Origin: Cryobacterium cryoconiti
Lineage (GTDB): Bacteria > Actinomycetota > Actinomycetes > Actinomycetales > Microbacteriaceae
NCBI RefSeq assembly: GCF_004403065.1
Contig: NZ_SOHA01000041.1
Span: forward strand, 124,001 to 188,000
Direction: 5' to 3'
DNA length: 64,000 bases
The notes under the pieces were generated by a model. The model was not told the origin of the DNA. It was given only the letters and a program-made list of their open reading frames with translations, and ran no database searches. Below, piece after piece: positions 36,901 through 44,853 of this stretch. Made by a program: the position numbers and the translations under genes. Numbering within the stretch: the stretch's first letter is position 1; each line of letters opens with the position of its first letter.

Positions 36901-37255
36901 CGATCTGAAAGGCGACGGAGTTCGCGGTGCGGGCCAGCGCGCCGTTGGTGGGAACGCCCAGGCGCAGCGCCAGCCGGTCGCGCAGGGCCGTTGCTCCCGT
37001 ACGGGTGGGTACCAGGACCAGCACCTCGCTGGGCGAATACCCCTGGTTCAGCACGCACTCGGCCACGAGCTCGACCAGGGTGGTGGTCTTGCCGGTGCCT
37101 GGTGCGCCGATCACGGCGGCGCTGGCGGCGGTCCGGTTCGGGCTCGGTTCGTCGGGCGTGCCCGGCCCGGCAACCAGGTGCAGAACGGCGCGCTGGGAGT
37201 CGTCGAGGACGACCGAAGCGGGGTCTGTACGGAGCGGGATTCCCAGGAGTGTCAC
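33911..37255 (-). CDS. adnA: AdnA-like helicase-nuclease subunit
   Basis: 1114 residues. Walker A is GAPGTGKT (50-57). Walker B reads VLDDAQELT, with DD in place of the usual DE, as I recall for mycobacterial AdnA. The C-terminal nuclease shows GTVDRVERL and VIVDLKTG, then HPQLGAYQLAF. Only three cysteines occur in the nuclease region (ETCPL and two near the C-terminus), so an AddB-type four-cysteine cluster is not obvious. Residues about 505-535 are a tandem SQQEL repeat. GTG at 37255 follows TAGCTT with a seven-base spacer. It overlaps adnB by four bases. Confidence 0.88.
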   Translation of the reverse strand: MTLLGIPLRTDPASVVLDDSQRAVLHLVAGPGTPDEPSPNRTAASAAVIGAPGTGKTTTLVELVAECVLNQGYSPSEVLVLVPTRTGATALRDRLALRLGVPTNGALARTANSVAFQIVRDGVARSGGAAPTLLTGGEQDQIIAELLEGHRLDQADPRQGGVPATTPNWPDTLGADVRGLRGFRTQLRDLMMRAVEYGVTPDALAALGHREQRPEWVAAAEFIRGYEDVKDQSRPGQYDSTELAQFAAAIVAGAPAGTAALGSLGGLRLIVLDDAQELTQANLTLLAQFAARGVSVIAFGDPDISTGSFHGAHPDALGRLGSYLSGGVLPTLVLGTVYRHEAAIRGVVREITHRIGAASAGTQRFAAGVAAEPGRSEEPESEEPESSAVQAVLADSPADQLAQVARRLRERHVIGGVPWGQMAVVVRSGSLVPALSKGLAALEVPTQVSSAQTALREEYAVRAFILALEVTLGRKPLGPEEAIELLRGPLGGLDPITLRRLRAALRQQELSQQELSQQELSQQELSQQELSQHELNSSVRSRTADELLVEALVNPGLLASIDNRTARRAASCGESLKSAAVEYAAGATIEELLWGLWQRSGLAREWKEQSSGTGIVADEANHNLDAVVALFSAAQRYVERTPAAPPVLFLEHLVDTDVPEDTLAPRALGDAVVVSTPSGLIGREFDVVVIAGVQENVWPDLRIRGSLLGAGDLAALAAGRRPEEAGARTAVLHDELRMFAQAASRARTELLVTAIDNEENQPSVFFRLLPAPLPATVHEPGDTSRYPLSLRGLVGRLRRDLTRGTATTRGGDETASRATDAAATLARLARENVAGAAPEQWYGLNEPSTVRPLNDPEAGDAPVRVSPSRMAAFETCPLHWVIGQVGGGTSNTAANLGTIIHKVMEDATTHNPEALWQGVEARWNELQFDADWQSRVQKVEARALTDRLASYLLDFDRSGGSLLSAEGTFQLDVDGAVLSGTVDRVERLGDGRAVIVDLKTGRGDPISDAGVVEHPQLGAYQLAFSEGAIEGIPAGTPLAGARLLIVSSGTVRQNYRNPTQPTFTPEELAAFRTRVGTDAVGMGGATFLAEISSHCLDPRSHGSCRIHVIKQVSS
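35651..35740. repeat. 15-bp tandem repeat (VNTR) inside adnA
   Basis: Six contiguous copies of CAGCTCCTGCTGGCT, four differing by at most one base and the last two slightly diverged. Read on the coding strand each copy specifies a five-residue unit (SQQEL), forming a probable helical linker. Copy number should vary between strains. Confidence 0.9.
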
Positions 37256-37262
37256 GTTTTCA

Positions 37263-37268
37263 AAGCTA
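37263..37268 (-). promoter_or_regulatory. Candidate -10 box of the adnAB operon
   Basis: TAGCTT lies seven bases before GTG 37255 and no ribosome site is present, suggesting a leaderless or near-leaderless message. Confidence 0.35.
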
Positions 37269-37353
37269 GCGGGTTGCGCCGACAGTGAACGGTGTCCGGC
37301 CCGTGGGCGGTTCTGTCGTAATCTGGGCGCTTAGGCAACGAAAGGCGCATCTG

Positions 37354-37578
37354 GTGGATATCCGCATTGGCATCTTCAATTCTCCCCGTGAGATTGGTTT
37401 CGAGACCTCACAGCCCGCGAACGAAGTCGAGGAGACGGTCGCTGCCGCCCTCGCCGGACAGACCGGGTACCTGAAGCTCTCCGACAGCAAGGGCAAGGTC
37501 TACATCGTCCCGACCATCGGGCTCGCGTACGTGGAGCTGGGCTCCGAGGAGTCCCGCCGCGTCGGCTTCGTCGCCTGA
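37354..37578 (+). CDS. DUF3107 family small protein
   Basis: 74 residues. The pattern IRIGIFNSPREIGFET and the C-terminal YVELGSEESRRVGF match DUF3107 (TB9.4/Rv3208A in M. tuberculosis). It starts with GTG at 37354 after AAAGG. It is divergent from adnA, in the same order as in mycobacteria. Function unknown, though the family is almost universal in Actinobacteria. Confidence 0.85.
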   Translation: MDIRIGIFNSPREIGFETSQPANEVEETVAAALAGQTGYLKLSDSKGKVYIVPTIGLAYVELGSEESRRVGFVA

Positions 37579-37584
37579 CCCACC

Positions 37585-37896
37585 ATGGAACTCCTCTTCA
37601 TCGCCCTGGGCGGTGCGGTTCTGGGGCTCGCCGCGCGGTATTCCCTGCCCGGGCGTCAGACCCACGGCGCGATCCTGATGCCGGCCATCGGCACCATGGT
37701 CGCCTCCGTCGTCTGGGTGACGTTGACCTGGTTCGGCCTGGCCTGGAACGACGGCTGGATCTGGTGGGTCACCCTCGGGGCGACCGCACTGGTATCCGTC
37801 GCCGCAGACCTCTACCTCGGTCGCACGCGTGCCGCGGGTGACGAGCGGATGCTGCACGTCCTGATGCGCGACGGGCACCCGACCCGCGCTGCCTGA
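37585..37896 (+). CDS. Hypothetical three-segment membrane protein
   Basis: 103 residues with three hydrophobic segments (about 2-20, 28-50 and 58-78), a tryptophan-rich middle, and a basic C-terminus. The ATG comes six bases after the DUF3107 stop, so the two form an operon. I do not recognise the family. Confidence 0.75.
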   Translation: MELLFIALGGAVLGLAARYSLPGRQTHGAILMPAIGTMVASVVWVTLTWFGLAWNDGWIWWVTLGATALVSVAADLYLGRTRAAGDERMLHVLMRDGHPTRAA

Positions 37897-37910
37897 CCTG
37901 AGCCGATCGA

Positions 37911-37938
37911 GGCGGCCGGTGCCTCGGCACCGGCCGCC
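37911..37938. terminator. Bidirectional terminator hairpin
   Basis: GGCGGCCGGTGC and its complement pair across a four-base loop, between the convergent stops at 37896 and 37956. No T-tract. Confidence 0.65.
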
Positions 37939-37955
37939 GAGCTGCGGTCAGGCGG

Positions 37956-38669
37956 TCAGGCGGTCAGCCCGAGGCCGTCCATGCGTCGCGTGTGTGCGGC
38001 GATGATTTCGGTGAAGACCGGTTCGATGCGGGATTGATCGCTCGTGTGACCGTCCATCGGCAGTGCCGAGCGGGCCACCAGCAGGGTGTCTCCGACCAGG
38101 CGGCGTCCCCACAGGGCGAGGTGCGAGCCGAGGGCGGCGTCGGAACGGATGGCCGCTTTCAAATGGGTGATGAGCACGTCGGTGCCGGCATCCTGCCCCA
38201 GCAGGTGTGCGACCCGCGGGCCCACGTCGCCGGGCAGTCCGTCGGACAGCCGGATGAAGAAGTCGTCGAGCAGTCCGCCGGCGAGGTAGCAGCTGAGCAG
38301 CAGCTCATTCCAGTCGGCGCCGGTCGTCTGGTGCCGGAACGCGTCGAGCCGGGGGGCGAACGGAGCCATCACCTCGGACGGCTCACCGCCGCGCCGACGT
38401 ATTTCGGCGACCAGGCCCTGGTGTTTGGCGAGGGCCCGGCCGGCGGCGGCGCTCAGCCCCTCCTTGGCGGCCAGGTCGGGCGCGATGGAGGTCGCCCGGG
38501 CGATGTTCTCGAACATGCCGAGTTCGAAGTACGCCGCCTGGCCGAGATAGGTGAGTAGCTCCGGGACGAACCCGGAGATGTCGACTTTGGTGGTCGACTG
38601 GCGTTCCCCCCGGGTCGATAGCCGGGGGGTTTCCACGCGCTGTGTGCGCCGCTCGGTCCACTTGATCAC
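37956..38669 (-). CDS. Ferritin-like fold protein (MiaE-like)
   Basis: 237 residues, mostly helical. Conserved-looking carboxylate and histidine positions occur in AAYFELGMFENIAR, LAKHQGLVAEI and CYLAGGLLDDFF, consistent with a four-helix diiron or ferritin-like bundle related to the tRNA hydroxylase MiaE. It occupies the position of the Rv3210c-type gene next to the DEAD-box helicase. GTG at 38669 follows TAAGCT at leaderless spacing. Metal binding and substrate are not shown by sequence alone. Confidence 0.72.
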   Translation of the reverse strand: MIKWTERRTQRVETPRLSTRGERQSTTKVDISGFVPELLTYLGQAAYFELGMFENIARATSIAPDLAAKEGLSAAAGRALAKHQGLVAEIRRRGGEPSEVMAPFAPRLDAFRHQTTGADWNELLLSCYLAGGLLDDFFIRLSDGLPGDVGPRVAHLLGQDAGTDVLITHLKAAIRSDAALGSHLALWGRRLVGDTLLVARSALPMDGHTSDQSRIEPVFTEIIAAHTRRMDGLGLTA

Positions 38670-38675
38670 GGGCCT

Positions 38676-38681
38676 AGCTTA
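38676..38681 (-). promoter_or_regulatory. -10 box, leaderless promoter of ferritin-like gene
   Basis: TAAGCT sits six bases before GTG 38669. Confidence 0.5.
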
Positions 38682-38870
38682 GGACAGGGCCGCGTCCACA
38701 CCCCGGGTTCCGGGTCCGCGGGGGCGAATCCGCCGTCTCAGGTGCGGTATAAGCCACTTCACAGGGCTGCCCGATAAGGTGGGACCGCGCCATCGGCATG
38801 GATCGGTGGCCAGGTGCCCGAAGCCAAGACGGGCGCATCCCGCTTCCAGCTAATGACAAGGCAATAATTC

Positions 38871-40433
38871 GTGACTTTCTCCGAACTCAATATCGACCAG
38901 GACATGGTTCAGGCCCTCGCTGATAAAGGCATCATCGAGCCCTTCCCGATCCAGGTGCAGACCATCCCCCTCGCCCTCTCCGGCCAGGACATCATCGGCC
39001 AGGCCAAGACCGGCACCGGCAAGACCCTCGGCTTCGGTCTCCCGATCATCCAGCGCCTGGGCCTCGACCCCGCGCCTGGCGTGCAGGTTCTCGTTGTCGT
39101 TCCGACCCGCGAGCTGTGCGTGCAGGTCTCCGAAGACCTCGAGATGGCATCCTCCAACCGCAACACCAAAGTCGTCTCCATTTATGGCGGCAAGGCTTAT
39201 GAGGGCCAGATCGAAGCCCTCAAGGCCGGCGCGCAGATCGTCGTCGGCACCCCCGGGCGCCTGCTTGACCTGGCCAGCCAGCGTCTGCTCAGCCTCGCCA
39301 ACGTGAGCGAGATGGTGCTCGACGAGGCCGACAAGATGCTCGACCTCGGCTTCCTCGCCGACATCGAGAAGCTGTTCTCGCAGACTCCGTCCACCCGCCA
39401 CACCATGCTGTTCTCGGCCACCATGCCGGGCCCGATCGTCGCCCTGGCGCGCCGGTTCATGAACCGGCCCATCCACATCCGTGCGACCGATCCCGATGAG
39501 GGCCTGATGCAGGCCAACATCGAACACCTCGTGTACCGCGCGCACAACATGGACAAGGACGAGGTGATCGGCCGCATCCTGATGGCCGAGGGCCGCGGCA
39601 AGACCGTGATCTTCACCCGCACGAAGCGGGCCGCCGCCAAGCTGGTCGAGGAACTCGGCGACCGTGGCTTCAACGCCACGGCCGTGCACGGAGACCTCAA
39701 CCAGGAACAGCGTGAACGCGCCATGGCCTCCTTCAAGGCCGGCAAGAAAGACATCCTCATCGCGACGGATGTCGCCGCGCGAGGCATCGACGTCGACGAC
39801 GTCACCCACGTGATCAACCACACCATCCCCGAAGACGAGAAGGCGTACCTGCACCGCGTCGGACGCACCGGCCGCGCGGGCAAGACCGGTATCGCTGTCA
39901 CGTTCGTCGACTGGGACGACATGCACAAGTGGACGCTGATCAACACCGCGCTCGACTTCGGAACCCCGGTTCCGATGGAGACGTACTCGTCCTCGCCGCA
40001 TCTCTACACCGACCTGAACATCCCGGCCGGGTCGAAGGGGCGCCTCCGTGCGTCGCCGATCCGTGAAACCGCGGCCTCCGCGGCACGCTCGGGCGGCGCA
40101 GGACGCACCGGTGGAGCCGGGCGCTCAGACTCCGGCCGTTCCGGCGGGGGCCGCACAGGTGGCGACTCCGCTCGCTCCGGCTCGGGTCGCTCCGCTTCCG
40201 GTCACTCCGACACCGCCCGCTCGGGCGCCGGCCACTCCGGCGATCAGGCCGGCAGCCGCCCGCCGCGGTCGCGCACCCGCGTCAGCCCGGCCACCACCTC
40301 GGATGCCCCGATCGTCGCCCCGGCCGCCGGCACGCACGACGGCGGCGGCGCCGAACACCACGATGGCAACAGCGCCCCGCGCCGTCGCAGCCGCACGCGC
40401 CGCCACGCCCCGCAGGCCGGCACCCCCAGCTAG
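38871..40433 (+). CDS. rhlE: DEAD-box RNA helicase
   Basis: 520 residues. The Q motif FPIQVQTIPLAL, Walker A AKTGTGKT, PTREL, the DEAD box VLDEADKM, SAT in LFSATMP, and HRVGRTGR are all present. Residues 395-520 are a Gly/Ser/Arg-rich tail, probably disordered and RNA-binding. GTG at 38871 has AAGG nine bases upstream, with about 200 bp of leader. Synteny suggests the RhlE-type gene beside adnAB. It remodels RNA structures or ribonucleoproteins. Confidence 0.88.
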   Translation: MTFSELNIDQDMVQALADKGIIEPFPIQVQTIPLALSGQDIIGQAKTGTGKTLGFGLPIIQRLGLDPAPGVQVLVVVPTRELCVQVSEDLEMASSNRNTKVVSIYGGKAYEGQIEALKAGAQIVVGTPGRLLDLASQRLLSLANVSEMVLDEADKMLDLGFLADIEKLFSQTPSTRHTMLFSATMPGPIVALARRFMNRPIHIRATDPDEGLMQANIEHLVYRAHNMDKDEVIGRILMAEGRGKTVIFTRTKRAAAKLVEELGDRGFNATAVHGDLNQEQRERAMASFKAGKKDILIATDVAARGIDVDDVTHVINHTIPEDEKAYLHRVGRTGRAGKTGIAVTFVDWDDMHKWTLINTALDFGTPVPMETYSSSPHLYTDLNIPAGSKGRLRASPIRETAASAARSGGAGRTGGAGRSDSGRSGGGRTGGDSARSGSGRSASGHSDTARSGAGHSGDQAGSRPPRSRTRVSPATTSDAPIVAPAAGTHDGGGAEHHDGNSAPRRRSRTRRHAPQAGTPS

Positions 40434-40456
40434 TCAGTCCCGGGTCAGTCCCGGCT

Positions 40457-40492
40457 CGAAAAGCGCCCCCGCTCCGGCGGGGGCGCTTTTCG
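40457..40492 (+). terminator. Rho-independent terminator of the DEAD-box helicase gene
   Basis: A 16-bp stem (CGAAAAGCGCCCCCGC with its complement) and four-base loop, with A-run and T-run at the base. It starts 24 bp after the rhlE stop. Confidence 0.9.
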
Positions 40493-40551
40493 TTTGCCCA
40501 CGGGAACACCGGCAGCACCCCCGTAAAGTATGATTTTTTTTCGGACGTGGA

Positions 40552-40577
40552 CAATAACCGTTATCGTTGCTAACGAT
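40552..40577. promoter_or_regulatory. Tandem palindromes upstream of the PTS gene
   Basis: ATAACCGTTAT (40552-40562, perfect) is followed directly by ATCGTTGCTAACGAT (40563-40577, perfect arms around GCT). They lie about 100 bp upstream of the permease start, downstream of a TATGAT hexamer (40529-40534) that could be a -10 box. Probable operator for a LacI- or GntR-type sugar regulator that is not in the window. Confidence 0.45.
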
Positions 40578-40679
40578 CATTGAATATCGACACGATCCTC
40601 TCAGCCGGCCCCTCGGTTCGCGCTGACCTGCACCGAGCGGGAATGACATATTAAGCGTGAACACCATAAGGAGATCCAG

Positions 40680-42716
40680 GTGGCATCAAAACCTGCTGCA
40701 GACATAATTAAAAGTATTGGAGGGGCCGATAACATCGTCGGCCTCACCCACTGTGCCACCCGGCTGCGTTTCACCCTCAAGGACGCATCGGGAATCGATC
40801 AGGCGGCCGTCGAGGCCCTGCCGGTCGTGCTCGGCGCAGTTCCCCAGAGCGGAAACCGCTACCAGGTTGTCATCGGCGGAGCCGTTGAGACCGTATACAA
40901 CGACATTATGGCGCTTCCCGCAATGAAGAAGCACGCCGGCGACCACCACACGGGGGATTCGGCCGCGGACATCAAGGCCGCGGAGCGTGCGAAGGGACCA
41001 CGCGGAAAGTTCTCCGGACTGGACACCTTCTTCGAGATCCTGTCCGACTCCTTCCGACCGATCCTCGGCGCCCTGCTCGGCGCCTCCCTGTTCATCACGT
41101 TCATGGCTCTGATGGCCACGCTCGGGGTCATCCCGTCCTGGAACGCACCGGGCGTCACGCTTGACCCGTCCTGGCAGTTCATCAACCTGATGTGGCAGGG
41201 CGTGTTCGTCTTCCTGCCGCTGATGGTCGCCTACAACGCGTCCAAGCGGCTCGGCGCCGACCCCTGGGTCGGTTTCGGCATCATGGCCGTCGTCATGCTT
41301 CCCGGCTTCAACGCTCTGGGTCTCACCGACGGCGCCGAGACCGTCTTCGGCGGCAAGGCAGCCGTTGTGCAGATCTTCGGGTTCCCGCTGACCGTGACCG
41401 ACTACAGCTCGCAGGTGTTCCCGCCGCTGCTGATGGCGGTCGTGCTCGGCCTGCTGACCAAGTACCTGAAGAAGATCATCCCCTCCAGCGTTCAGCTGAT
41501 CTTCGTGCCGTTCCTCAGCATGTTGATCATGATCCCGCTGACCGCCTTCCTGATCGGCCCGATCGGCGTGTACGGAGGAGCCGGACTCGGCAACTTCCTC
41601 AAGTCGATCAACGATTTCTCGCCGTTCATCTTCGCTGTCGTCATCCCGCTGGCCTACCCGTTCATGGTTCCGCTCGGACTGCACTGGCCGCTCAACGCGA
41701 TCATGCTGCTCAACATCCAGTCCCTCGGCTATGACTTCATCCAGGGCCCCATGGGCGCCTGGAACTTCGCGTGCTTCGGAGCCACCGCCGGTGTTCTGTT
41801 CCTGTCGATCCGCGAAAAGGACCGCCTGATGAAGCAGACGGCAACCGGTGCTCTCGCGGCCGGCCTCCTGGGTGGTATTTCGGAACCCTCGCTCTACGGC
41901 ATCCACCTGCGGTTCAAGCGCATCTACCCGCGGATGCTCGTGGGTTGCCTCGTCGGTGGTGTCATCATCGGCCTCGGCGGCGGCGTGAAGACCAGCGCGT
42001 TCGTCTTCACCTCGCTGCTGACCATCCCCGCGTTCGACAACATCCCGCTCTACGCGGGTGCCGTCGGCGCATCCTTCTTCACCGCGATGATCCTCGTGAT
42101 CCTCTCCGGCTACAAGACGCCCGAGCAGAAGGCGGAATTCGCTGCTGCTCAGGCCACGGAAGCCGTCGCGGCCGACGAGGCAGCACCTGTCTCGACCCTT
42201 GCCGCCCCGGTTGCCGCTGGTGCAGCCGGCACCGGCACCGCGACCACCGTCGCCACGGTTCTGGCGACGATCGGTTCGCCCATCGCCGGCATCGTCGTTC
42301 CGCTCGCCGATGTTCCGGACCCCGTGTTCAGCAAGGGGATCGTCGGACTCGGCGTCGGGATCGACCCGACCGAGGACACCGTGTACGCACCTGGTGCGGG
42401 CAAGGTCCTCGTTGCCCAGCCGACCGGCCATGCCTTCGGGTTGCGTCTCGACAACGGGGTTGAACTGCTCATTCACGTGGGCATCGACACCGTGAACCTG
42501 GCCGGCAAGGGCTTCTCCGTCAAGGTCGCCGCCGGCGACCGTGTCGAGGCAGGCACCCCGCTGGTGACCTTCGACCGCTCGGTGATCGAGGCGGCCGGCT
42601 ACTCGCTGATCACCCCGGTGCTCGTGACGAACCCGAAGAAGTTCGGTTCGGTCGACCAGGCAGCGTCAGGACAGGTGACGGTCGGAAGCCCGCTCATCAC
42701 GGTCGACGCCAAGTAA
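40680..42716 (+). CDS. PTS sugar permease EIIBCA, beta-glucoside/glucose superfamily
   Basis: 678 residues in the order IIB (1-90, phospho-Cys25 in HCATRLRF), IIC (about 105-480, with GTEP-like GGISEPSLYGI), and IIA (about 520-678, phospho-His599 in LLIHVGIDT). The BCA order is that of BglF-type beta-glucoside permeases. An alanine-rich linker joins IIC and IIA. GTG at 40680 follows AAGGAGATCCAG. No antiterminator target is visible in the leader, but tandem palindromes are. Substrate is probably a beta-glucoside or glucose. Confidence 0.88.
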   Translation: MASKPAADIIKSIGGADNIVGLTHCATRLRFTLKDASGIDQAAVEALPVVLGAVPQSGNRYQVVIGGAVETVYNDIMALPAMKKHAGDHHTGDSAADIKAAERAKGPRGKFSGLDTFFEILSDSFRPILGALLGASLFITFMALMATLGVIPSWNAPGVTLDPSWQFINLMWQGVFVFLPLMVAYNASKRLGADPWVGFGIMAVVMLPGFNALGLTDGAETVFGGKAAVVQIFGFPLTVTDYSSQVFPPLLMAVVLGLLTKYLKKIIPSSVQLIFVPFLSMLIMIPLTAFLIGPIGVYGGAGLGNFLKSINDFSPFIFAVVIPLAYPFMVPLGLHWPLNAIMLLNIQSLGYDFIQGPMGAWNFACFGATAGVLFLSIREKDRLMKQTATGALAAGLLGGISEPSLYGIHLRFKRIYPRMLVGCLVGGVIIGLGGGVKTSAFVFTSLLTIPAFDNIPLYAGAVGASFFTAMILVILSGYKTPEQKAEFAAAQATEAVAADEAAPVSTLAAPVAAGAAGTGTATTVATVLATIGSPIAGIVVPLADVPDPVFSKGIVGLGVGIDPTEDTVYAPGAGKVLVAQPTGHAFGLRLDNGVELLIHVGIDTVNLAGKGFSVKVAAGDRVEAGTPLVTFDRSVIEAAGYSLITPVLVTNPKKFGSVDQAASGQVTVGSPLITVDAK

Positions 42717-42730
42717 GACACACCGCATAG

Positions 42731-42764
42731 AGAAGGTGGGCAGAGAATCCTCTGCCCACCTTCT
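42731..42764 (+). terminator. Terminator of the PTS gene
   Basis: A perfect 15-bp stem beginning AGAAGGTGGGCAGAG, a four-base loop, then TTTG. It begins 15 bp after the stop and lies between convergent genes. Confidence 0.88.
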
Positions 42765-42784
42765 TTGTGTGTCGGGAGGCTTTC

Positions 42785-43654
42785 CTAGCCGAAGACGGGC
42801 GGTGAGCCCGTGCCCTGCTCGATGATGCGGTCGAGCACCTCCGGTGCCGTGGTGTTCTCCCCCAGGCGGTTGGGCTTGCCTTCGCCGTGGTAGTCGCTGG
42901 AACCGGTGACGAAGAGCCCGTACTTCGCGGCGAGGGAACGCAGTCGGGCCGTCGCCTCCGGCTTGTTCTCCCGATGCTCGAGTTCGAGGCCGAACAGCCC
43001 GGCCTCGGCCAACTGCGCCAGGTGCGCCTCGGCGATCACGTCGCTGACCCCGCGCGTCGCGGGGTGGGCGATCACCGGCACGCCCCCGGCCGCCCGCACG
43101 AGGGAGATGGCCCGGAGCGGTTCCGGCGCGTAGTGCGGCTGGTAGTAGCCGGCCTCCCAGTGCAGGATCCCGGCGAACGCCTCACTCCGGGTGAGCGCGA
43201 ACCCCCGTGCCACCAGGGCGTCGGCGATATGCGGCCGGCCGACGGTCGCATCCGGCGTGGTCTGAGCGAGCACGTCGTCCCAGGTGAGGGCGTAATCCAC
43301 GCCGATGCGTTCCACCATCTGCTCGGCCCGCACCAGTCGGGCCTGGCGCACCCGGGCGGTCTCGGCCACGATGCCGGCGTTGGACGGGTCGAACAGGTAC
43401 GCCAGCAGGTGCACGCTGGCGAAACCGACGCGGGTGCTGAATTCCATGCCCGGGATGAGGGTGATGCCCGCGGTGCGCGCTGCGGCGCTGGCCTCGGCCC
43501 AACCCGCGGTGGAGTCGTGATCGGTGAGCGCGACCGTGCCCAGGCCCGCGGCCACGGCGGCCCGCACGAGCTGAGACGGGGTTTCCGTGCCGTCCGACAC
43601 GCTCGAATGGGTGTGCAGGTCGATCGGACCTCTGAATCGGCGTGCACCTGACAT
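42785..43654 (-). CDS. PHP-domain phosphoesterase
   Basis: 289 residues. The metal motifs are DLHTHSSVSDGTE, ALTDHDST, GMEFST and a late TGSSDYHGEG, the full set of the PHP family of the TrpH/YciV type. These enzymes act on nucleoside 3',5'-bisphosphates or short oligonucleotide 5' ends. ATG at 43654 directly follows GGGGGA, with TAGCAT at leaderless spacing. Confidence 0.85.
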   Translation of the reverse strand: MSGARRFRGPIDLHTHSSVSDGTETPSQLVRAAVAAGLGTVALTDHDSTAGWAEASAAARTAGITLIPGMEFSTRVGFASVHLLAYLFDPSNAGIVAETARVRQARLVRAEQMVERIGVDYALTWDDVLAQTTPDATVGRPHIADALVARGFALTRSEAFAGILHWEAGYYQPHYAPEPLRAISLVRAAGGVPVIAHPATRGVSDVIAEAHLAQLAEAGLFGLELEHRENKPEATARLRSLAAKYGLFVTGSSDYHGEGKPNRLGENTTAPEVLDRIIEQGTGSPPVFG

Positions 43655-43660
43655 TCCCCC

Positions 43661-43666
43661 ATGCTA
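43661..43666 (-). promoter_or_regulatory. -10 box, leaderless promoter of PHP gene
   Basis: TAGCAT sits six bases before ATG 43654. Confidence 0.5.
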
Positions 43667-43728
43667 GTTGCGCGGCAGGTCCGGCCCGTTCGAAGGCTTC
43701 CCAGCCAGGTCGTCTAGCGTGGTCGGAC

Positions 43729-44766
43729 ATGCTCAATCGACTCCTCAGCACCCTGTTCCTCGGCGCGTCCGCCGCCGTGCTGCTCGCGCTGGGCTGGCCG
43801 CAGCTTGTCGGCCTGCAGAACACCTGGGTGGCCGCGCACGCCGTTTCCCTGCGCGGCGTCGCCGTGGTGGTCGCGATCGCGCTGATCGCCGTGCTCCTTC
43901 TGCTCGTCGCCCTGTTCCGTCCGCTGCGCCCGGTGGCCGGGGGGCTGGTCGTGCTCCTCCTGCTCTTCGGCGCCGGAAACGCGGCCGTCCTGATGGTCCG
44001 GGGCGTCGGCGAGCCGGTCGGCACCCCTGCCGCCGCCGAGACGACGGATGCCGTCACGGTGCTCAGTTGGAACACCCTCGGCGACGAGCCGGGCGCCGAC
44101 GCCATCGCCCGGCTCGCCCTCGACCAGAACGCCGACGTGATCACCCTGCCCGAGACCACGGAAGCCACCGGGGAAGCCGTGGCCGAGGCCATGCGCGAGG
44201 GCGGACGCCCGATGTGGGTGCACACCCTCGCCTTCGACCAGATCTCCAAGGCGCGCTCCACGACCCTGCTGATCAGCCCCGAACTCGGCGACTACACGGT
44301 CAGCAACGAGGCCGGCTCCGGCCCTCCCGGCAACACCAATGTGCTGCCGACCGTTGTCGCGACCCCCGTCGACGGCACGGGCCCGACCATCATCGCCGTG
44401 CACGCCGTGGCGCCCATCCGCTTCGAGATGTCCAACTGGCGCTCCGACCTGGACTGGCTCGCCGAACAGTGCACGGGCGACGACGTGATCATGGCCGGCG
44501 ATTTCAACGCGACCCTCGACCATTTGAGCGGGCGTGAGACATCCGCCGGCGCCGTTCTCGGAGACTGCCGGGATGCCGCTTTGGCGACCGGTTCGGGGGC
44601 CGTCGGCACCTGGCCGACCTTCGCCCCGGCCCTGCTCGGCTCGCCCATCGACCACGTGCTGGCCACGCCGAACTGGCAGGTGCAGAGCATGAACGTGCTG
44701 GACTCGGAGGACGACGCCGGCAGCGACCATCGCCCGATCGTCGCCACCCTCACCCCGACCTCGTAA
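43729..44766 (+). CDS. Membrane-anchored endonuclease/exonuclease/phosphatase-family protein
   Basis: 345 residues. Three hydrophobic segments fill residues 1-100. The EEP domain follows, with VLSWNT, the Glu in LPETTEAT, GDFNAT and the terminal GSDHRPI, so the catalytic set is complete and presumably faces outward. Family members cleave phosphodiesters in DNA, RNA or lipids. A TAGCGT hexamer lies eight bases before the ATG. A long hairpin begins directly at its stop codon. Confidence 0.8.
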   Translation: MLNRLLSTLFLGASAAVLLALGWPQLVGLQNTWVAAHAVSLRGVAVVVAIALIAVLLLLVALFRPLRPVAGGLVVLLLLFGAGNAAVLMVRGVGEPVGTPAAAETTDAVTVLSWNTLGDEPGADAIARLALDQNADVITLPETTEATGEAVAEAMREGGRPMWVHTLAFDQISKARSTTLLISPELGDYTVSNEAGSGPPGNTNVLPTVVATPVDGTGPTIIAVHAVAPIRFEMSNWRSDLDWLAEQCTGDDVIMAGDFNATLDHLSGRETSAGAVLGDCRDAALATGSGAVGTWPTFAPALLGSPIDHVLATPNWQVQSMNVLDSEDDAGSDHRPIVATLTPTS

Positions 44767-44826
44767 AGTGCCCGTTCCGGCCCGGAGTGCCCGCTCCAAC
44801 GGGCACTCCGGGCCGGAACGGGCACT
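44767..44826. repeat. 60-bp perfect hairpin, copy 2 of dispersed palindromic element
   Basis: A perfect 27-bp stem starting AGTGCCCGTTCCGGCCCG, with the six-base loop CTCCAA. It begins one base after the upstream stop codon and ends just before the aminopeptidase gene. The outer sequence is the same as at 10568-10625. Whether it terminates transcription or attenuates the downstream gene cannot be told. Confidence 0.85.
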
Positions 44827-44853
44827 GTGGGGCGAGGAATGGGACAATGGGCC

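Noticed and set aside
30876-37288. Very long plus-strand frames opposite adnB and adnA
   Set aside because: They are high-GC shadows; the minus strand carries complete helicase-nuclease motifs.
40493-40679. BglG-type antiterminator target in the PTS leader
   Set aside because: No sequence resembling the RAT consensus overlaps a terminator, and no BglG-like gene is adjacent.
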